A stretch of DNA of 52,339 bases from Pseudonocardia lacus (lineage in GTDB: Bacteria; Actinomycetota; Actinomycetes; Mycobacteriales; Pseudonocardiaceae), in NCBI RefSeq assembly GCF_018531445.1, contig NZ_JAHDTH010000031.1, forward strand, positions 1 through 52,339, written 5' to 3'. Both the position numbers and the translations under genes were made by a program. The notes below the pieces were generated by a model. It did no database searches. It was given only the letters and a program-made list of their open reading frames with translations, and was not told the DNA's origin. Positions 30,375 through 38,990 of this stretch are shown piece after piece; positions within the stretch are counted from its first letter, which is position 1, and the number at the start of each line of letters is the position of its first letter.

Positions 30375-32951
30375 ATGACGACGATCGGCCTGGACAGCCC
30401 CGCCGCACGCCACCTGGAGCTCGTCGGCGGCAAGGCGGCCAACCTGGCCGAACTCCTCGCCGCGGGGTTCACCGTCCCGCCGGGCTTCTGCGTCGTCACC
30501 GACGCGTACCGGGAGGTGGCCCGCACCGCCGGCCTGGCGGCGGTGATCGACCGCGAGCGGGGCACCGGGCTCGCCGCGGCCGCCCGCACCGCCCTGCTGG
30601 ACGCGCCCGTCCCGCCCGCCGTCGCGCGAGCCGTGGTCGAGGGCTACGCGGCGCTGGGCGACGAGGTCCCCGTCGCCGTGCGCTCCTCGGCGACCGCCGA
30701 GGACCTGCCCTCGGCCAGCTTCGCCGGCCAGCAGGACACCTACCTCAACGTCGTCGGCGCCACCGCGGTGCTCGACGCCGTCCGCCGCTGCTGGGCGTCC
30801 CTGTGGACCGACCGCGCGGTCGCCTACCGCGAGACCGCCGGCATCGACCAGGGCGCCGTCGCGCTGGCCGTGGTCGTCCAGCTGATGGTCGACGTGCGCA
30901 GCGCCGGCGTGCTGTTCACCGCCGACCCGGTCAGCGGCGGACGCCACCGCAGCGTGATCGACGCCAACCCCGGCCTCGGCGAGGCCGTCGTCTCCGGGGC
31001 CGTCAACCCCGACCACGTCGTCGTCGACGACGGGCGCATCGACTACCGACCCGGCGACAAGGCCGTCGAGATCCGGGCCCTGCCCGGTGGGGGCACCGAG
31101 CGCGTCGAGCGGGCGGGCGCCGCGCACGAGCGCACCCTCACCGACGAGCAGGTCCGCGAGCTCGTCGAGCTGGGCCGCCGCGTCGAGGCCCACTTCGGGG
31201 CGCCGCAGGACATCGAGTGGGCCTACGACCGCGACGGCGGCGCCTGGCTGACCCAGTCGCGCCCGATCACGACGCTGCACCCGGTGCCCCCGCCGACCGG
31301 TCCGGGTCCGCGCGCCTACCTGAACGTCAGCCTGGCCCAGGGCCTCACCCGGCCGATCACGCCGATGGGCATCTCCGCGTTCCGGGTCATCGGGGCCACC
31401 GGCTCGCGCGTCGGCTTCGGATTCCCGGCAGACGAGCGGAGCGGTCCCGCGGCGATGACGACCGCAGGTGGCCGGGTCTTCGTCGACATGACCCTCGCGC
31501 TGCGCAACCCGGTCGGGCGCCGGATCGTCCCGGCCGTCTTCAGCGTGATGGAGGCCCGGTCGGCGGTCGTGGTGCGGGCGCTGCTGGAGCGCCCGGAGTA
31601 CGCCGCGACGTCGCGCTCACCGCTGCCGTTCGCGCGGCGCGTGCTGCGGGTGCTGGTGCGCTTCGCCGTGCCGGTGCAGGTCGCGCGGGCGCTGGTGAGC
31701 CCGGCGGCCGCGCGCCGGCGGATCGACCGGATCGGCGCCCGCCTCACGGCCGACCTGCCGGCCGGCGACAGCGCCGTGGAGCGGTACGAGCGCGCGCTGG
31801 AGCTGCTGCGGCGGGTCTTCCCGGTGCTGCCCTCGGTCGTCCCGGCGGCCGGGACGGGGTTCCTGATGCTGGGGCTCGCCCGGCGCCTGGCCGGGCCGGA
31901 CATCGATGCCGACACCACGCACGAGGTGCTGCGCTCCCTGCCCCACAACGTGACCACCGAGATGGACCTGCAGCTGTGGCGGGCCGCCGAGCGGCTGCGC
32001 GCCGACGGGGCCTCCGCCGCGCGGCTGCGCGCCGGCACCGGCCCGCTGCCCGAGGTGCTGCGCCGCGAGGTGGACGCGTTCCTGCGCGAGCACGGCCACC
32101 GCGCCGTCGCCGAGATCGACGTGGGCATGCCGCGCTGGCACGACGACCCGGCCTACGTGCTCGGGGTGCTCGCCAACTACCTGCGCCTGGACGACCCGGC
32201 CGCCGCCCCGGACGCGATGTTCGCCCGCGGCGCCGCGGCCGCCCGCGCCGCCGTGGACGACGTCGTCGCCCGCGTGCGGCGCCGCTCGCCGCTACGCGCC
32301 CGGCTGGTGGGCTGGGCCCTGCGCCGGATGCGCGAGCTCACCGGGCTGCGCGAGACGCACAAGGACTTCCTGGTCCGGCTCGTCGCCGGGGCGCGGGCCG
32401 AGCTCGGCGCGGTCGGCGTCGAGCTGGCCGGGCGGGGTCGGCTCGACCGCGCCGACGACATCTGGTTCCTCGACCTCGCCGAGGCCCGCTCCGCCCTCGA
32501 CGGCGCCGACCACCGCGCCGCCGTCGCGCGGCGCCGCGCCGAGTACGACCGGGAGCTGCGCCGCCGGCACGTGCCACGCGTCCTGCTCTCCGACGGCACC
32601 GAACCGGAGGCGCTGCTCACCCCGACCGCGGTCGACGGCGCCCTCGTCGGCACCGCGGCGTCGGCCGGCGAGGTCGCGGGCATCGCCCGCGTCGTGCTCG
32701 ACCCCGCCGACTCCCACCTCGAACCCGGCGAGATCCTGGTGGCGCCCTCCACCGACCCCGGTTGGACGCCGCTGTTCCTCACCGCGGGCGGGCTGGTCAT
32801 GGAGATGGGCGGGTCGAACTCGCACGGCGCGGTCGTGGCCCGCGAGTACGGCATCCCGGCGGTCGTCGGCGTCCCCGACGCCACCGTCACCATCCGCACC
32901 GGCCAGCGGATCACCGTCGACGGCGCCGCCGGGCTCGTCCGCCTCGGCTGA
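30375..32951 (+). CDS. Rifampin phosphotransferase-like PEP-synthase family enzyme
   Basis: 858 residues, the size of rifampin phosphotransferases (Rph). The order matches: an N-terminal ATP-grasp domain (VGGKAANLAELLAAGF; VAVRSSATAEDLPSASFAGQ; VLFTADPVSGGRH; DIEWAYDRDG...LTQSRPI), a variable helical middle domain (about 320-740), and a C-terminal swivelling domain. The latter carries the phospho-carrier His817 in MGGSNSHGAVVAREYGIPAV. Rph transfers phosphate from ATP to the rifamycin ansa chain, inactivating it, but close relatives have other roles. The rifamycin-associated element that often precedes such genes was not found upstream. Resistance is therefore only a possibility. The transcript looks leaderless. 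Confidence 0.75.
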   Translation: MTTIGLDSPAARHLELVGGKAANLAELLAAGFTVPPGFCVVTDAYREVARTAGLAAVIDRERGTGLAAAARTALLDAPVPPAVARAVVEGYAALGDEVPVAVRSSATAEDLPSASFAGQQDTYLNVVGATAVLDAVRRCWASLWTDRAVAYRETAGIDQGAVALAVVVQLMVDVRSAGVLFTADPVSGGRHRSVIDANPGLGEAVVSGAVNPDHVVVDDGRIDYRPGDKAVEIRALPGGGTERVERAGAAHERTLTDEQVRELVELGRRVEAHFGAPQDIEWAYDRDGGAWLTQSRPITTLHPVPPPTGPGPRAYLNVSLAQGLTRPITPMGISAFRVIGATGSRVGFGFPADERSGPAAMTTAGGRVFVDMTLALRNPVGRRIVPAVFSVMEARSAVVVRALLERPEYAATSRSPLPFARRVLRVLVRFAVPVQVARALVSPAAARRRIDRIGARLTADLPAGDSAVERYERALELLRRVFPVLPSVVPAAGTGFLMLGLARRLAGPDIDADTTHEVLRSLPHNVTTEMDLQLWRAAERLRADGASAARLRAGTGPLPEVLRREVDAFLREHGHRAVAEIDVGMPRWHDDPAYVLGVLANYLRLDDPAAAPDAMFARGAAAARAAVDDVVARVRRRSPLRARLVGWALRRMRELTGLRETHKDFLVRLVAGARAELGAVGVELAGRGRLDRADDIWFLDLAEARSALDGADHRAAVARRRAEYDRELRRRHVPRVLLSDGTEPEALLTPTAVDGALVGTAASAGEVAGIARVVLDPADSHLEPGEILVAPSTDPGWTPLFLTAGGLVMEMGGSNSHGAVVAREYGIPAVVGVPDATVTIRTGQRITVDGAAGLVRLG

Positions 32952-32969
32952 CCGGCGTCCGGGCCGGGA

Positions 32970-33767
32970 TCAGCCGGCCAGGAAGCCGAGCAGGTCGCGG
33001 GCCAGCCGCTCCCGCTCGGTCACGTAGAGCCCGTGCGGCGCGCCCGGGTACAGCACGAACCGGGCGTCGGGCAGCAGCTTCGCCGTCGGGCGCCCGGTCA
33101 GCTCGATCGGCGCGGACGCGTCGGCGTCGCCGTGCACCACCAGCGCCGGCACGTCGACGGCGGCCAGGTCGGCGGTCAGGTCGGTGCCGAACGTCGTGCG
33201 CAGGCAGGCCGTCTGCACCTCCAGCGGGGTGGTCAGGATGGTGGTGACGCCGTCGTCGACGAGCGCCTGGGAGACCCCCGAGCCGGGCGCCGCGAAGTAG
33301 GCGGGCGCGGCCTCGCGGAACCAGCCGGGCCGGTCGGCGTGCAGCGCGGCGAGGGTCTCCTCGACGGGCCCCGGCCCCACGGCCGCGCTCAGCCCCGGGG
33401 TCATCGCGCCCAGGTAGACCGCCCGCGAGACGCGCCCGCTGCCGTGGCGGGCCAGGTAGCGGGTGATCTCGCAGGTGCCCATGCTGTGCGCGACCAGCCG
33501 GACGTCGCGCAGGTCGAGCCGGTCGAGCAGCGCGGCCAGGTCGTCGGCCAGGGTGTCCAGGTCGTAGCCGGTGGCGGGCTGGTCGGAGCGGCCGTGGCCG
33601 CGCCGGTCCATGGCGACGCAGCGGTAGCCGGCGCCGAGCAGCACCGGCAGCTGGTACTCCCACATCGCCGAGCTGAGCGACCAGGCGTGCACCAGCACGA
33701 CGGGCGGGCCCTCGCCGAGGTCCTTGTAGAACTGCCGGTTGCCGTCGGGGGTGTCGAAGTAGGGCAT
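32970..33767 (-). CDS. Alpha/beta hydrolase (chloroperoxidase/esterase type)
   Basis: 265 residues from ATG 33767, with AGGAG upstream. The fold has LVHAWSLSSAMWEYQ near residue 25, DRRGHGRSDQP near 54, the nucleophile Ser95 in AHSMGT, VVHGDADASAPIELTGR with the acid, and APHGLYVTE with the catalytic His. The GxSxG position reads AHSMGT, with Ala in place of the first Gly. The family includes cofactor-free haloperoxidases and aryl esterases; substrate unknown. It converges with the Rph-like gene with an 18-bp gap. Confidence 0.8.
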   Translation of the reverse strand: MPYFDTPDGNRQFYKDLGEGPPVVLVHAWSLSSAMWEYQLPVLLGAGYRCVAMDRRGHGRSDQPATGYDLDTLADDLAALLDRLDLRDVRLVAHSMGTCEITRYLARHGSGRVSRAVYLGAMTPGLSAAVGPGPVEETLAALHADRPGWFREAAPAYFAAPGSGVSQALVDDGVTTILTTPLEVQTACLRTTFGTDLTADLAAVDVPALVVHGDADASAPIELTGRPTAKLLPDARFVLYPGAPHGLYVTERERLARDLLGFLAG

Positions 33768-33867
33768 CTCGGGCTCCTCGCTCGCGGATCGGTGCGCTCA
33801 CCGTCGCGCGCGGGGGGTCATCCCGTCGATGACCTCGCAGGTCATGCGCCTGCCGACGCGGGCAGGG

Positions 33868-35328
33868 TCAGGCCCGCGCGACCTCCCGGTTGCCCGAGAA
33901 CGGCAGGTAGATGGCGGCCGCGACGACGGCGCCGAGCAGCAGGCTGATGTCCACGCCACCGGCGATGTCGGAGAACGGGCCGGTGAACGACAGCGTCTGG
34001 ATCGTCAGCAGGCCGGCGATCGAGCCGACCGCCCAGGCCAGCGTGGCCGGCCAGTTCCAGCCGCCGGTGAACCAGTAGCGGCCGCCGGTCTCGCGGCGGT
34101 TGAACACCTGCAGGTCGTCGGGGTCGTAGTGGCCGCCGGTGCGCAGGAAGTTGATCCCGATGATGACCGCCCACGGCGCGGCGAGCTCGGCCATCACCAG
34201 CAGCGCGGCCGAGGCGACCTCGATGATGTTCGGCGAGGCCACCGCAAGGTAGATCAGGATCACCGCGACCACCGCGATGATCGTCGTGGTCTGCGGCCGG
34301 GTCAGCCGGACGACCAGCGCGTCGAGGTCCAGGCCCGCGCTGTAGAGCGAGGAGGCGACCAGGCCCACCCCGCCGAGCACGCCCAGCGGCAGCAGCAGGA
34401 CCGCGTACCAGGCGGGCGCCTCGTTCGCCAGCGTCGCGGCGAACGGGACGCTCGGGTCGGCGAAGGCGGGCGAGGAGGTGGACACCAGCGCGCCGATCGC
34501 GGCCGGGACCACGAAGCCGATGAAGACGCCGATCGAGCCGATCCAGGCCAGCGAGCTCGTGGAGTGGCGGTCGGAACGGATGTAGCGCGTCCAGTCGCCC
34601 ACGATCGTGCAGACGACCAGCGCGCCGGACACGCCGATCGTGGTGGCCACCAGCAGCCAGGTCGCCAGGTAGGAGCCGAGCACCGGCTCGCTGCCGGCGT
34701 AGCCCCAGTCGATGGCGCCGCCGAAGGCGACCAGCATCAGCAGCAGCAGCAACCCGCCCAGCGTCATCAGGACCACGTTGGCGCGCACCAGCCAGCGGTA
34801 GCCCCAGATCGCGATGGCCGCCGACACCGCCAGGACCACCGCGTACGCCACGGCCTGGGTGGCCGCGGTGTCCGGCGTGCCGAGCAGCCGACCGGCCACC
34901 GCGACGCCGGCCGAGCCGCTCGTCCAGGTCGTGAGCGCCACCGAGAACAGGCAGCTCAGCAGGCCGATCGCGCTGCCGATCAGCCGTCCGCGCACGCCGA
35001 AGGTGGCGCCGGATGCGGTCGCGTCGTTGGTCGCGGTGCGCGAGCCGAGCAGGATCAGCGGCACCAGCAGCAACTGCCCGACCACGGTGCCCACCGCGAT
35101 GGCCGCGATGGTGTCCCAGACCCCGAGCCCGAAGCCCATGCCGATCCACCCGAAGGCGACCGCCCCGAGCCCCACCGACGAGCCGATGAAGATCATCGCG
35201 AAGGTGCCTGGCGACGAGGTGCGCTCGGCGTCCGGGATGCGGTCGACGCCGTGGCGTTCGATACCGCCGCGACCACCGACGTCGTCGACGCGGTCCTGCA
35301 CCGATGGGGCCTTCGGTTCAGCGCCCAT
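33868..35328 (-). CDS. NCS1-family nucleobase (cytosine/purine) permease
   Basis: 486 residues from ATG 35328, chosen for GGAGG 7 nt upstream; an earlier in-frame start at 35346 would overlap that site. A ~45-residue soluble N-terminus ends in the family motif with RIPDAERTSSPGTFA, followed by about 12 membrane helices. Signature stretches include LGSRTATNDATASGATFGVR near residue 95 and VVCTIVGDWTRYIRSD near 245. Members import cytosine, purines, hydantoins or thiamine precursors with H+ or Na+. No catabolic gene nearby names the substrate. Confidence 0.8.
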   Translation of the reverse strand: MGAEPKAPSVQDRVDDVGGRGGIERHGVDRIPDAERTSSPGTFAMIFIGSSVGLGAVAFGWIGMGFGLGVWDTIAAIAVGTVVGQLLLVPLILLGSRTATNDATASGATFGVRGRLIGSAIGLLSCLFSVALTTWTSGSAGVAVAGRLLGTPDTAATQAVAYAVVLAVSAAIAIWGYRWLVRANVVLMTLGGLLLLLMLVAFGGAIDWGYAGSEPVLGSYLATWLLVATTIGVSGALVVCTIVGDWTRYIRSDRHSTSSLAWIGSIGVFIGFVVPAAIGALVSTSSPAFADPSVPFAATLANEAPAWYAVLLLPLGVLGGVGLVASSLYSAGLDLDALVVRLTRPQTTTIIAVVAVILIYLAVASPNIIEVASAALLVMAELAAPWAVIIGINFLRTGGHYDPDDLQVFNRRETGGRYWFTGGWNWPATLAWAVGSIAGLLTIQTLSFTGPFSDIAGGVDISLLLGAVVAAAIYLPFSGNREVARA

Positions 35329-35570
35329 GACGGGTCCTCCGGGCATTCGAGTGGCGTGGTCGGGATCCAGGTTGCGTGATCCTCACGGTACGCAGCGCAG
35401 GCGGCACCCTATCGGGTGCACTCGGCTCGCTGATCGCCCTGTCGCCGGACCGATACCGCGTGTCGCCGTCCGGTCCCCCGCGCGCCCGGCGGTGATCATC
35501 GGCGGACGCCCGGTGCGGCGTCGTACTAGGGTGCGGACGACAGCGTTCGGCACGGCAGGCGGGACCACCG

Positions 35571-36383
35571 ATGGCAGACAGCAGTAGCGGCGGCCAGGCG
35601 CTGCGCGACATCGACGTGCGGGTCCCGCACTCGGCCCGCATCTGGAACTACTGGCTGGGCGGCAAGGACAACTTCCAGGCCGACCGCGATGCCGGCGACG
35701 AGTTCCTCGCGCTCTACCCCGAGCAGCGCGACAAGGCCCGCGCCTGCCGCCACTTCCTCTACCGCGCCGTGCGCCACCTCGCGCTGGAGGAGGGCGTGCG
35801 CCAGTTCCTCGACATCGGCACCGGCCTGCCGACCGCCAACAACACCCACGAGGTCGCCCAGGCCGCCGCCCCCGAGTCGAAGATCGTCTACGTCGACAAC
35901 GACCCGCTCGTGCTGGCCCACGCCCGCGCCCTGCTGACCAGCTCCCCCGAGGGCGTCACCAACTACATCGACGCCGACCTGCACGACCCGGGCGCCGTGC
36001 TCGACGAGGCCGCCAAGAGCCTCGACTTCGACCAGCCCATCGCGCTGCTGCTCATCGGCGTGCTCGGCCACGTCGATGACTACGACGAGGCCCGCTCCAT
36101 CCTGAGCCGCCTGCTCGACCGCCTCCCCCCGGGCAGCTTCCTGGTCCAGAGCGACGGCACCGACAGCAGCGAGGCCTACAACGCCGCGATCGAGCAGTAC
36201 CGCGACAGCGGCGGCGTCCCCTACAACGTCCGCACCCACGCCCAGATCGCCGGCTTCTACGAGGGGCTCGAACTGGTCGAGCCGGGGGTCGTGAACATTC
36301 CCGAGTGGCGTCCGGAGGAGACGGTCTTCGGCGGGTCGCAGGTCGACATCGCCGAGGTCGGCGGGGTGGGCCGCAAGCGCTGA
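35571..36383 (+). CDS. PF04672-type (DUF574) SAM-dependent methyltransferase
   Basis: 270 residues. It opens with VRVPHSARIWNYWLGGKDNF, the hallmark of this actinobacteria-specific family. The SAM site is FLDIGTGLPTANNTHEVAQ, followed by IVYVDNDPLVLAHARALL. Targets are unknown; many paralogues occur per genome in Streptomyces and Pseudonocardia-like bacteria. A TAGGGT box at 35527-35532 could be the -10, 38 nt before the ATG. A diverged 87-bp TCGCAG element lies 27 nt after the stop. Confidence 0.85.
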   Translation: MADSSSGGQALRDIDVRVPHSARIWNYWLGGKDNFQADRDAGDEFLALYPEQRDKARACRHFLYRAVRHLALEEGVRQFLDIGTGLPTANNTHEVAQAAAPESKIVYVDNDPLVLAHARALLTSSPEGVTNYIDADLHDPGAVLDEAAKSLDFDQPIALLLIGVLGHVDDYDEARSILSRLLDRLPPGSFLVQSDGTDSSEAYNAAIEQYRDSGGVPYNVRTHAQIAGFYEGLELVEPGVVNIPEWRPEETVFGGSQVDIAEVGGVGRKR

Positions 36384-36410
36384 CGCGTCTCAGCACCGGG
36401 GCCGGGCACA

Positions 36411-36497
36411 CCTCGCAGCCTGAGGGTGTTGTCGCAGCTCGGGGTGTGGTGTCGCAGCGCGCCGGCGGGCTGCGAGAACAAGCCCGACGCTGCCAGG
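36411..36497. repeat. 87-bp TCGCAG element, copy D (diverged)
   Basis: TCGCAG motifs sit at offsets 2, 21 and 41 exactly as in copies A-C, 10 kb away, and CTGCGA is at offset 59. The last motif is changed to CTGCCA at offset 79. Sequence between motifs is largely different, yet total length is again 87 bp. The central palindrome (36452-36475) has one mismatch. Confidence 0.78.
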
Positions 36498-36569
36498 ACA
36501 CGCTTGACGCTGCGCGGACGCCGTGACCCGGGCGGCGCGACGCCGGGCCCGACCGGCATCCTCCCCCTG

Positions 36570-36965
36570 ATGGACACCGACCTCGAAACGCGCTACCGCG
36601 CCTACCTCGACGCGCTCAACGAGCGCCGCCTCGACGACCTCGTCGGGTTCGTGCACGACGAGCTGACCTACAACGGCACGCCGATGACGCGCCGCGAGTA
36701 CCAGGACCTGCTCGCCGCCGACATCGCCGCGGTCCCCGACCTCGTCTACGACGCGCGCATCGTCGTCGCCGACGGCAACCGCGTGGCGTGCCGGCTCCTC
36801 TTCGACTGCACGCCGCGCAGCGAGTTCCTCGGGTTCGCCGTGGACGGCCGGCGGCTGGTGTTCGCGGAGCACGTCTTCTACGCGTTCCGGGACGGGCGCA
36901 TCGCCGCGGTGTCGTCGCTGATCGACCGCGCGGCCGTCGAGGAGCAGCTGCGGGCCGCGGACTGA
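36570..36965 (+). CDS. SnoaL-like / NTF2-fold protein
   Basis: 131 residues from ATG 36570. It starts RYRAYLDALNERRLDDLVGF and continues VHDELTYNGTPMTRREYQDL, the standard opening of SnoaL-type NTF2-like proteins. VYDARIVVADGNRVACRLLF and HVFYAFRDGRIAAVSSLIDR complete the cone-shaped fold. Members act as cyclases, isomerases or binding proteins, often of polyketide-like molecules; no biosynthetic cluster is present. Upstream in-frame sequence lies within the 87-bp repeat and is not part of the gene. No ribosome-binding site is seen. Confidence 0.78.
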   Translation: MDTDLETRYRAYLDALNERRLDDLVGFVHDELTYNGTPMTRREYQDLLAADIAAVPDLVYDARIVVADGNRVACRLLFDCTPRSEFLGFAVDGRRLVFAEHVFYAFRDGRIAAVSSLIDRAAVEEQLRAAD

Positions 36966-37018
36966 GCCCGGCGGCGCCAGAACCGGCGACCGCGCGCCGG
37001 AACTGGGATGGTGTCGCC

Positions 37019-37204
37019 ATGGCAGATCCCGTTCCCTCCGGCAGCGACGTCTCCGCGGGCACCTACCGGTGCACGAACTGCGGCTACGAGCTGGGGGTCA
37101 CCTCGACGAAGAACCTCCCGCCGTGTCCCAGCTGCGGCAACGGGCACTGGGACACCCGGACCGGCGGCGACTCGGTGCACGACCCCTACCCCGACCGCAA
37201 GTAG
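37019..37204 (+). CDS. Small zinc-ribbon protein
   Basis: 61 residues with two CxxC pairs (YRCTNCGYELGV and PPCPSCGNGHW), a rubredoxin-like zinc ribbon. Single-domain ribbons of this type are common in actinobacteria and their partners are unknown. The start ATG lacks a ribosome-binding site; GATGGT lies 6 nt before it and could be a variant -10 of a leaderless transcript. The last 19 bp overlap the convergent VOC gene. Confidence 0.75.
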   Translation: MADPVPSGSDVSAGTYRCTNCGYELGVTSTKNLPPCPSCGNGHWDTRTGGDSVHDPYPDRK

Positions 37205-37926
37205 CGCCGGACCTGTCCGGCCGCCACGCGGAACTCGTTGCCGTCGGGGTCGAGCAGCGCCACCCCGCCGGGCCGAGCCGGGGCACCGTCGTCCCGCGTC
37301 GCCCCGAGGGCCAGCAGCCGGTCGACCTCCGCCTCCTGGTCGCCGACGGCGGCCAGCTCGAAGCGGAGCCGGTTCCGGCCCGACTTCGGGTCGAAGGGCG
37401 GACCGCCCCAGGTGATCTTCGGGCCGCCGTGGGGGGCGCGGATGGCGGTCTCCTGGTCCTGGTCCCAGACCAGCGGCCAGCCGAGCGCCTCGCTCCAGAA
37501 GTAGCCGACCTCCCGCGACCCGTCGCACGCGAGCGCCCCGACGAACCCGCAGTCGGCCAGGAAGTCGTTGCCCGCGCCGATCACGCAGAACTCGTTGCCC
37601 CCCGGGTCGGCGAGCACGACGTGCCCCTCCTCGGGGCGCTGACCGACGTCGATGTGCCGGGCCCCGAGGGCCAGCGCCTCCGCCACGGTCCGCCGCTGGT
37701 GTCGCGGGGACTCGCTCGCCAGGTCGACGTGCATCCGGTTCTTGCCGGTCTTCGGCTCCGCGGTCGGGACGAACCGCAGGTCGAACCCCGTGTCGTCACC
37801 GGGCCGCAGCAGGGTGTCGGGGCCCGGCCCGCCGTCGACGTCCCAGCCCAGGACGCCGGCCCAGAAGCCGGCGAGCAGCCGCGGGTCGCCGGCGTCGACG
37901 CAGAGCGCGACGAGTCGGGAAGCCAT
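37186..37926 (-). CDS. Two-domain VOC (glyoxalase/bleomycin-resistance) protein
   Basis: 246 residues with GGAGG about 10 nt before the ATG. Two tandem VOC modules are visible, residues about 1-120 and 128-240. Each has the GxWxxxLGW opening (FWAGVLGWDV; FWSEALGWPL), a KNRMHVDL / RNRLRFEL strand with a ligand position, and DPGGNEFCVI / DPDGNEFRVA near the end. VOC proteins include glyoxalases, dioxygenases and antibiotic-binding proteins; the small-molecule target is unknown. Confidence 0.82.
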   Translation of the reverse strand: MASRLVALCVDAGDPRLLAGFWAGVLGWDVDGGPGPDTLLRPGDDTGFDLRFVPTAEPKTGKNRMHVDLASESPRHQRRTVAEALALGARHIDVGQRPEEGHVVLADPGGNEFCVIGAGNDFLADCGFVGALACDGSREVGYFWSEALGWPLVWDQDQETAIRAPHGGPKITWGGPPFDPKSGRNRLRFELAAVGDQEAEVDRLLALGATRDDGAPARPGGVALLDPDGNEFRVAAGQVRRYLRSG

Positions 37927-38017
37927 CCGCTGGGCACCTCCGTTCCGCCGGGGCCGACCGTACGGCGCTGCGCCGCACCCGCGGAAGCGGATCGGGCGAC
38001 GGCCGGCCAGGACACGG

Positions 38018-38917
38018 CTAGGAGCGCAGCACCGGGGCGTGGCCGGCCAGGAACTCCCACAGCATGTCGGCGACGGGCCCGTGCGGCCGGTCGCGCCGGC
38101 GGGCCGCGGACAGCTCCTCGACCACGCCGGGGAAGTGGCGTCCGGCCAGCGACAGCAGGCGCCCGTCGCGCAGTTCCGCCTCGACCAGGAACCGCGGCAG
38201 GTGCCCCCACGCCATGCCGTGCAGGATCAGCTCCTTCTTCATCAGGTGGTCGGGCACGGAGCACGTCGGGGCGCCCTCGACGAGGAAGTGGCCCGGTTCG
38301 GCCGGGTGCCGGGCCGAGTCGCGGACCACGCACTGGGTGAGGGCCTGCATGCGCTGCGGGGTGATGTCCGCGGTCGGGGGGAAGGGCAGGAAGCCCGGCG
38401 CCACGACCGGCACGAGCGCGACCGGGCCGAGGTCGATCCACTCCATGCGCACGTCGCTCTTGGGGACCCGGTGCACGATGAGGTCGGCCTCGTCCTCCCG
38501 CAGCCGCTCCCAGGGGCCCGTCACGGTCTCGAACTGCAGGTGCAACCGCGTCTGCGGGCGCTGGGCGAAGAACCGGCTCAACAGCTCCAGCACCGGGGGC
38601 AGCGGGCACAGGTCGCCGAGCACCACGCGCAGCTCGGCCTCCTCGCCCATCGCCAGCTGCGTCGCGTAGGTCCGCAGCTCGTCGGCCTCGTGCAGCAGCA
38701 CGCGCACCTTGCGGTGGAAGGCCCGACCCGCCCCGGTGAGCGCCACCCGGTAGCCGGAGCGGTCCAGCAGGGCGAGCCCGAGCCTGCGCTCCAGCTTCGC
38801 CACCGCCGCGAAGACCGAGGGGTGCGACCGGTGCAACCGCTCGGCGGCGGCCTGGAAGCCGCCGTCGCGGACGACGGCGTCGAAGCACTGCAGTTCGTGC
38901 AGCGTGTAGTCCGCCAT
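38018..38917 (-). CDS. LysR-family transcriptional regulator
   Basis: 299 residues. The N-terminal HTH is LHELQCFDAVVRDGGFQAAA then ERLHRSHPSVFAAVAKLERR, as in all LysR proteins. The C-terminal ~200 residues are the effector-binding domain. It is divergent from an enol-lactonase-like hydrolase gene with a 73-bp gap, the classical LysR layout. The gap contains a CCTAC-AGA-GTAGG palindrome (38929-38941), and a TAGGTT box lies 9 nt before this ATG. The hydrolase is the likely target; the inducer is unknown. Confidence 0.85.
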   Translation of the reverse strand: MADYTLHELQCFDAVVRDGGFQAAAERLHRSHPSVFAAVAKLERRLGLALLDRSGYRVALTGAGRAFHRKVRVLLHEADELRTYATQLAMGEEAELRVVLGDLCPLPPVLELLSRFFAQRPQTRLHLQFETVTGPWERLREDEADLIVHRVPKSDVRMEWIDLGPVALVPVVAPGFLPFPPTADITPQRMQALTQCVVRDSARHPAEPGHFLVEGAPTCSVPDHLMKKELILHGMAWGHLPRFLVEAELRDGRLLSLAGRHFPGVVEELSAARRRDRPHGPVADMLWEFLAGHAPVLRS

Positions 38918-38990
38918 TGTCGGAGCAACCTACAGAGTAGGTCCGATATTTGTCATGGCTCTCTGCAGAAATGGCGCCCAGGCTGGAGCC

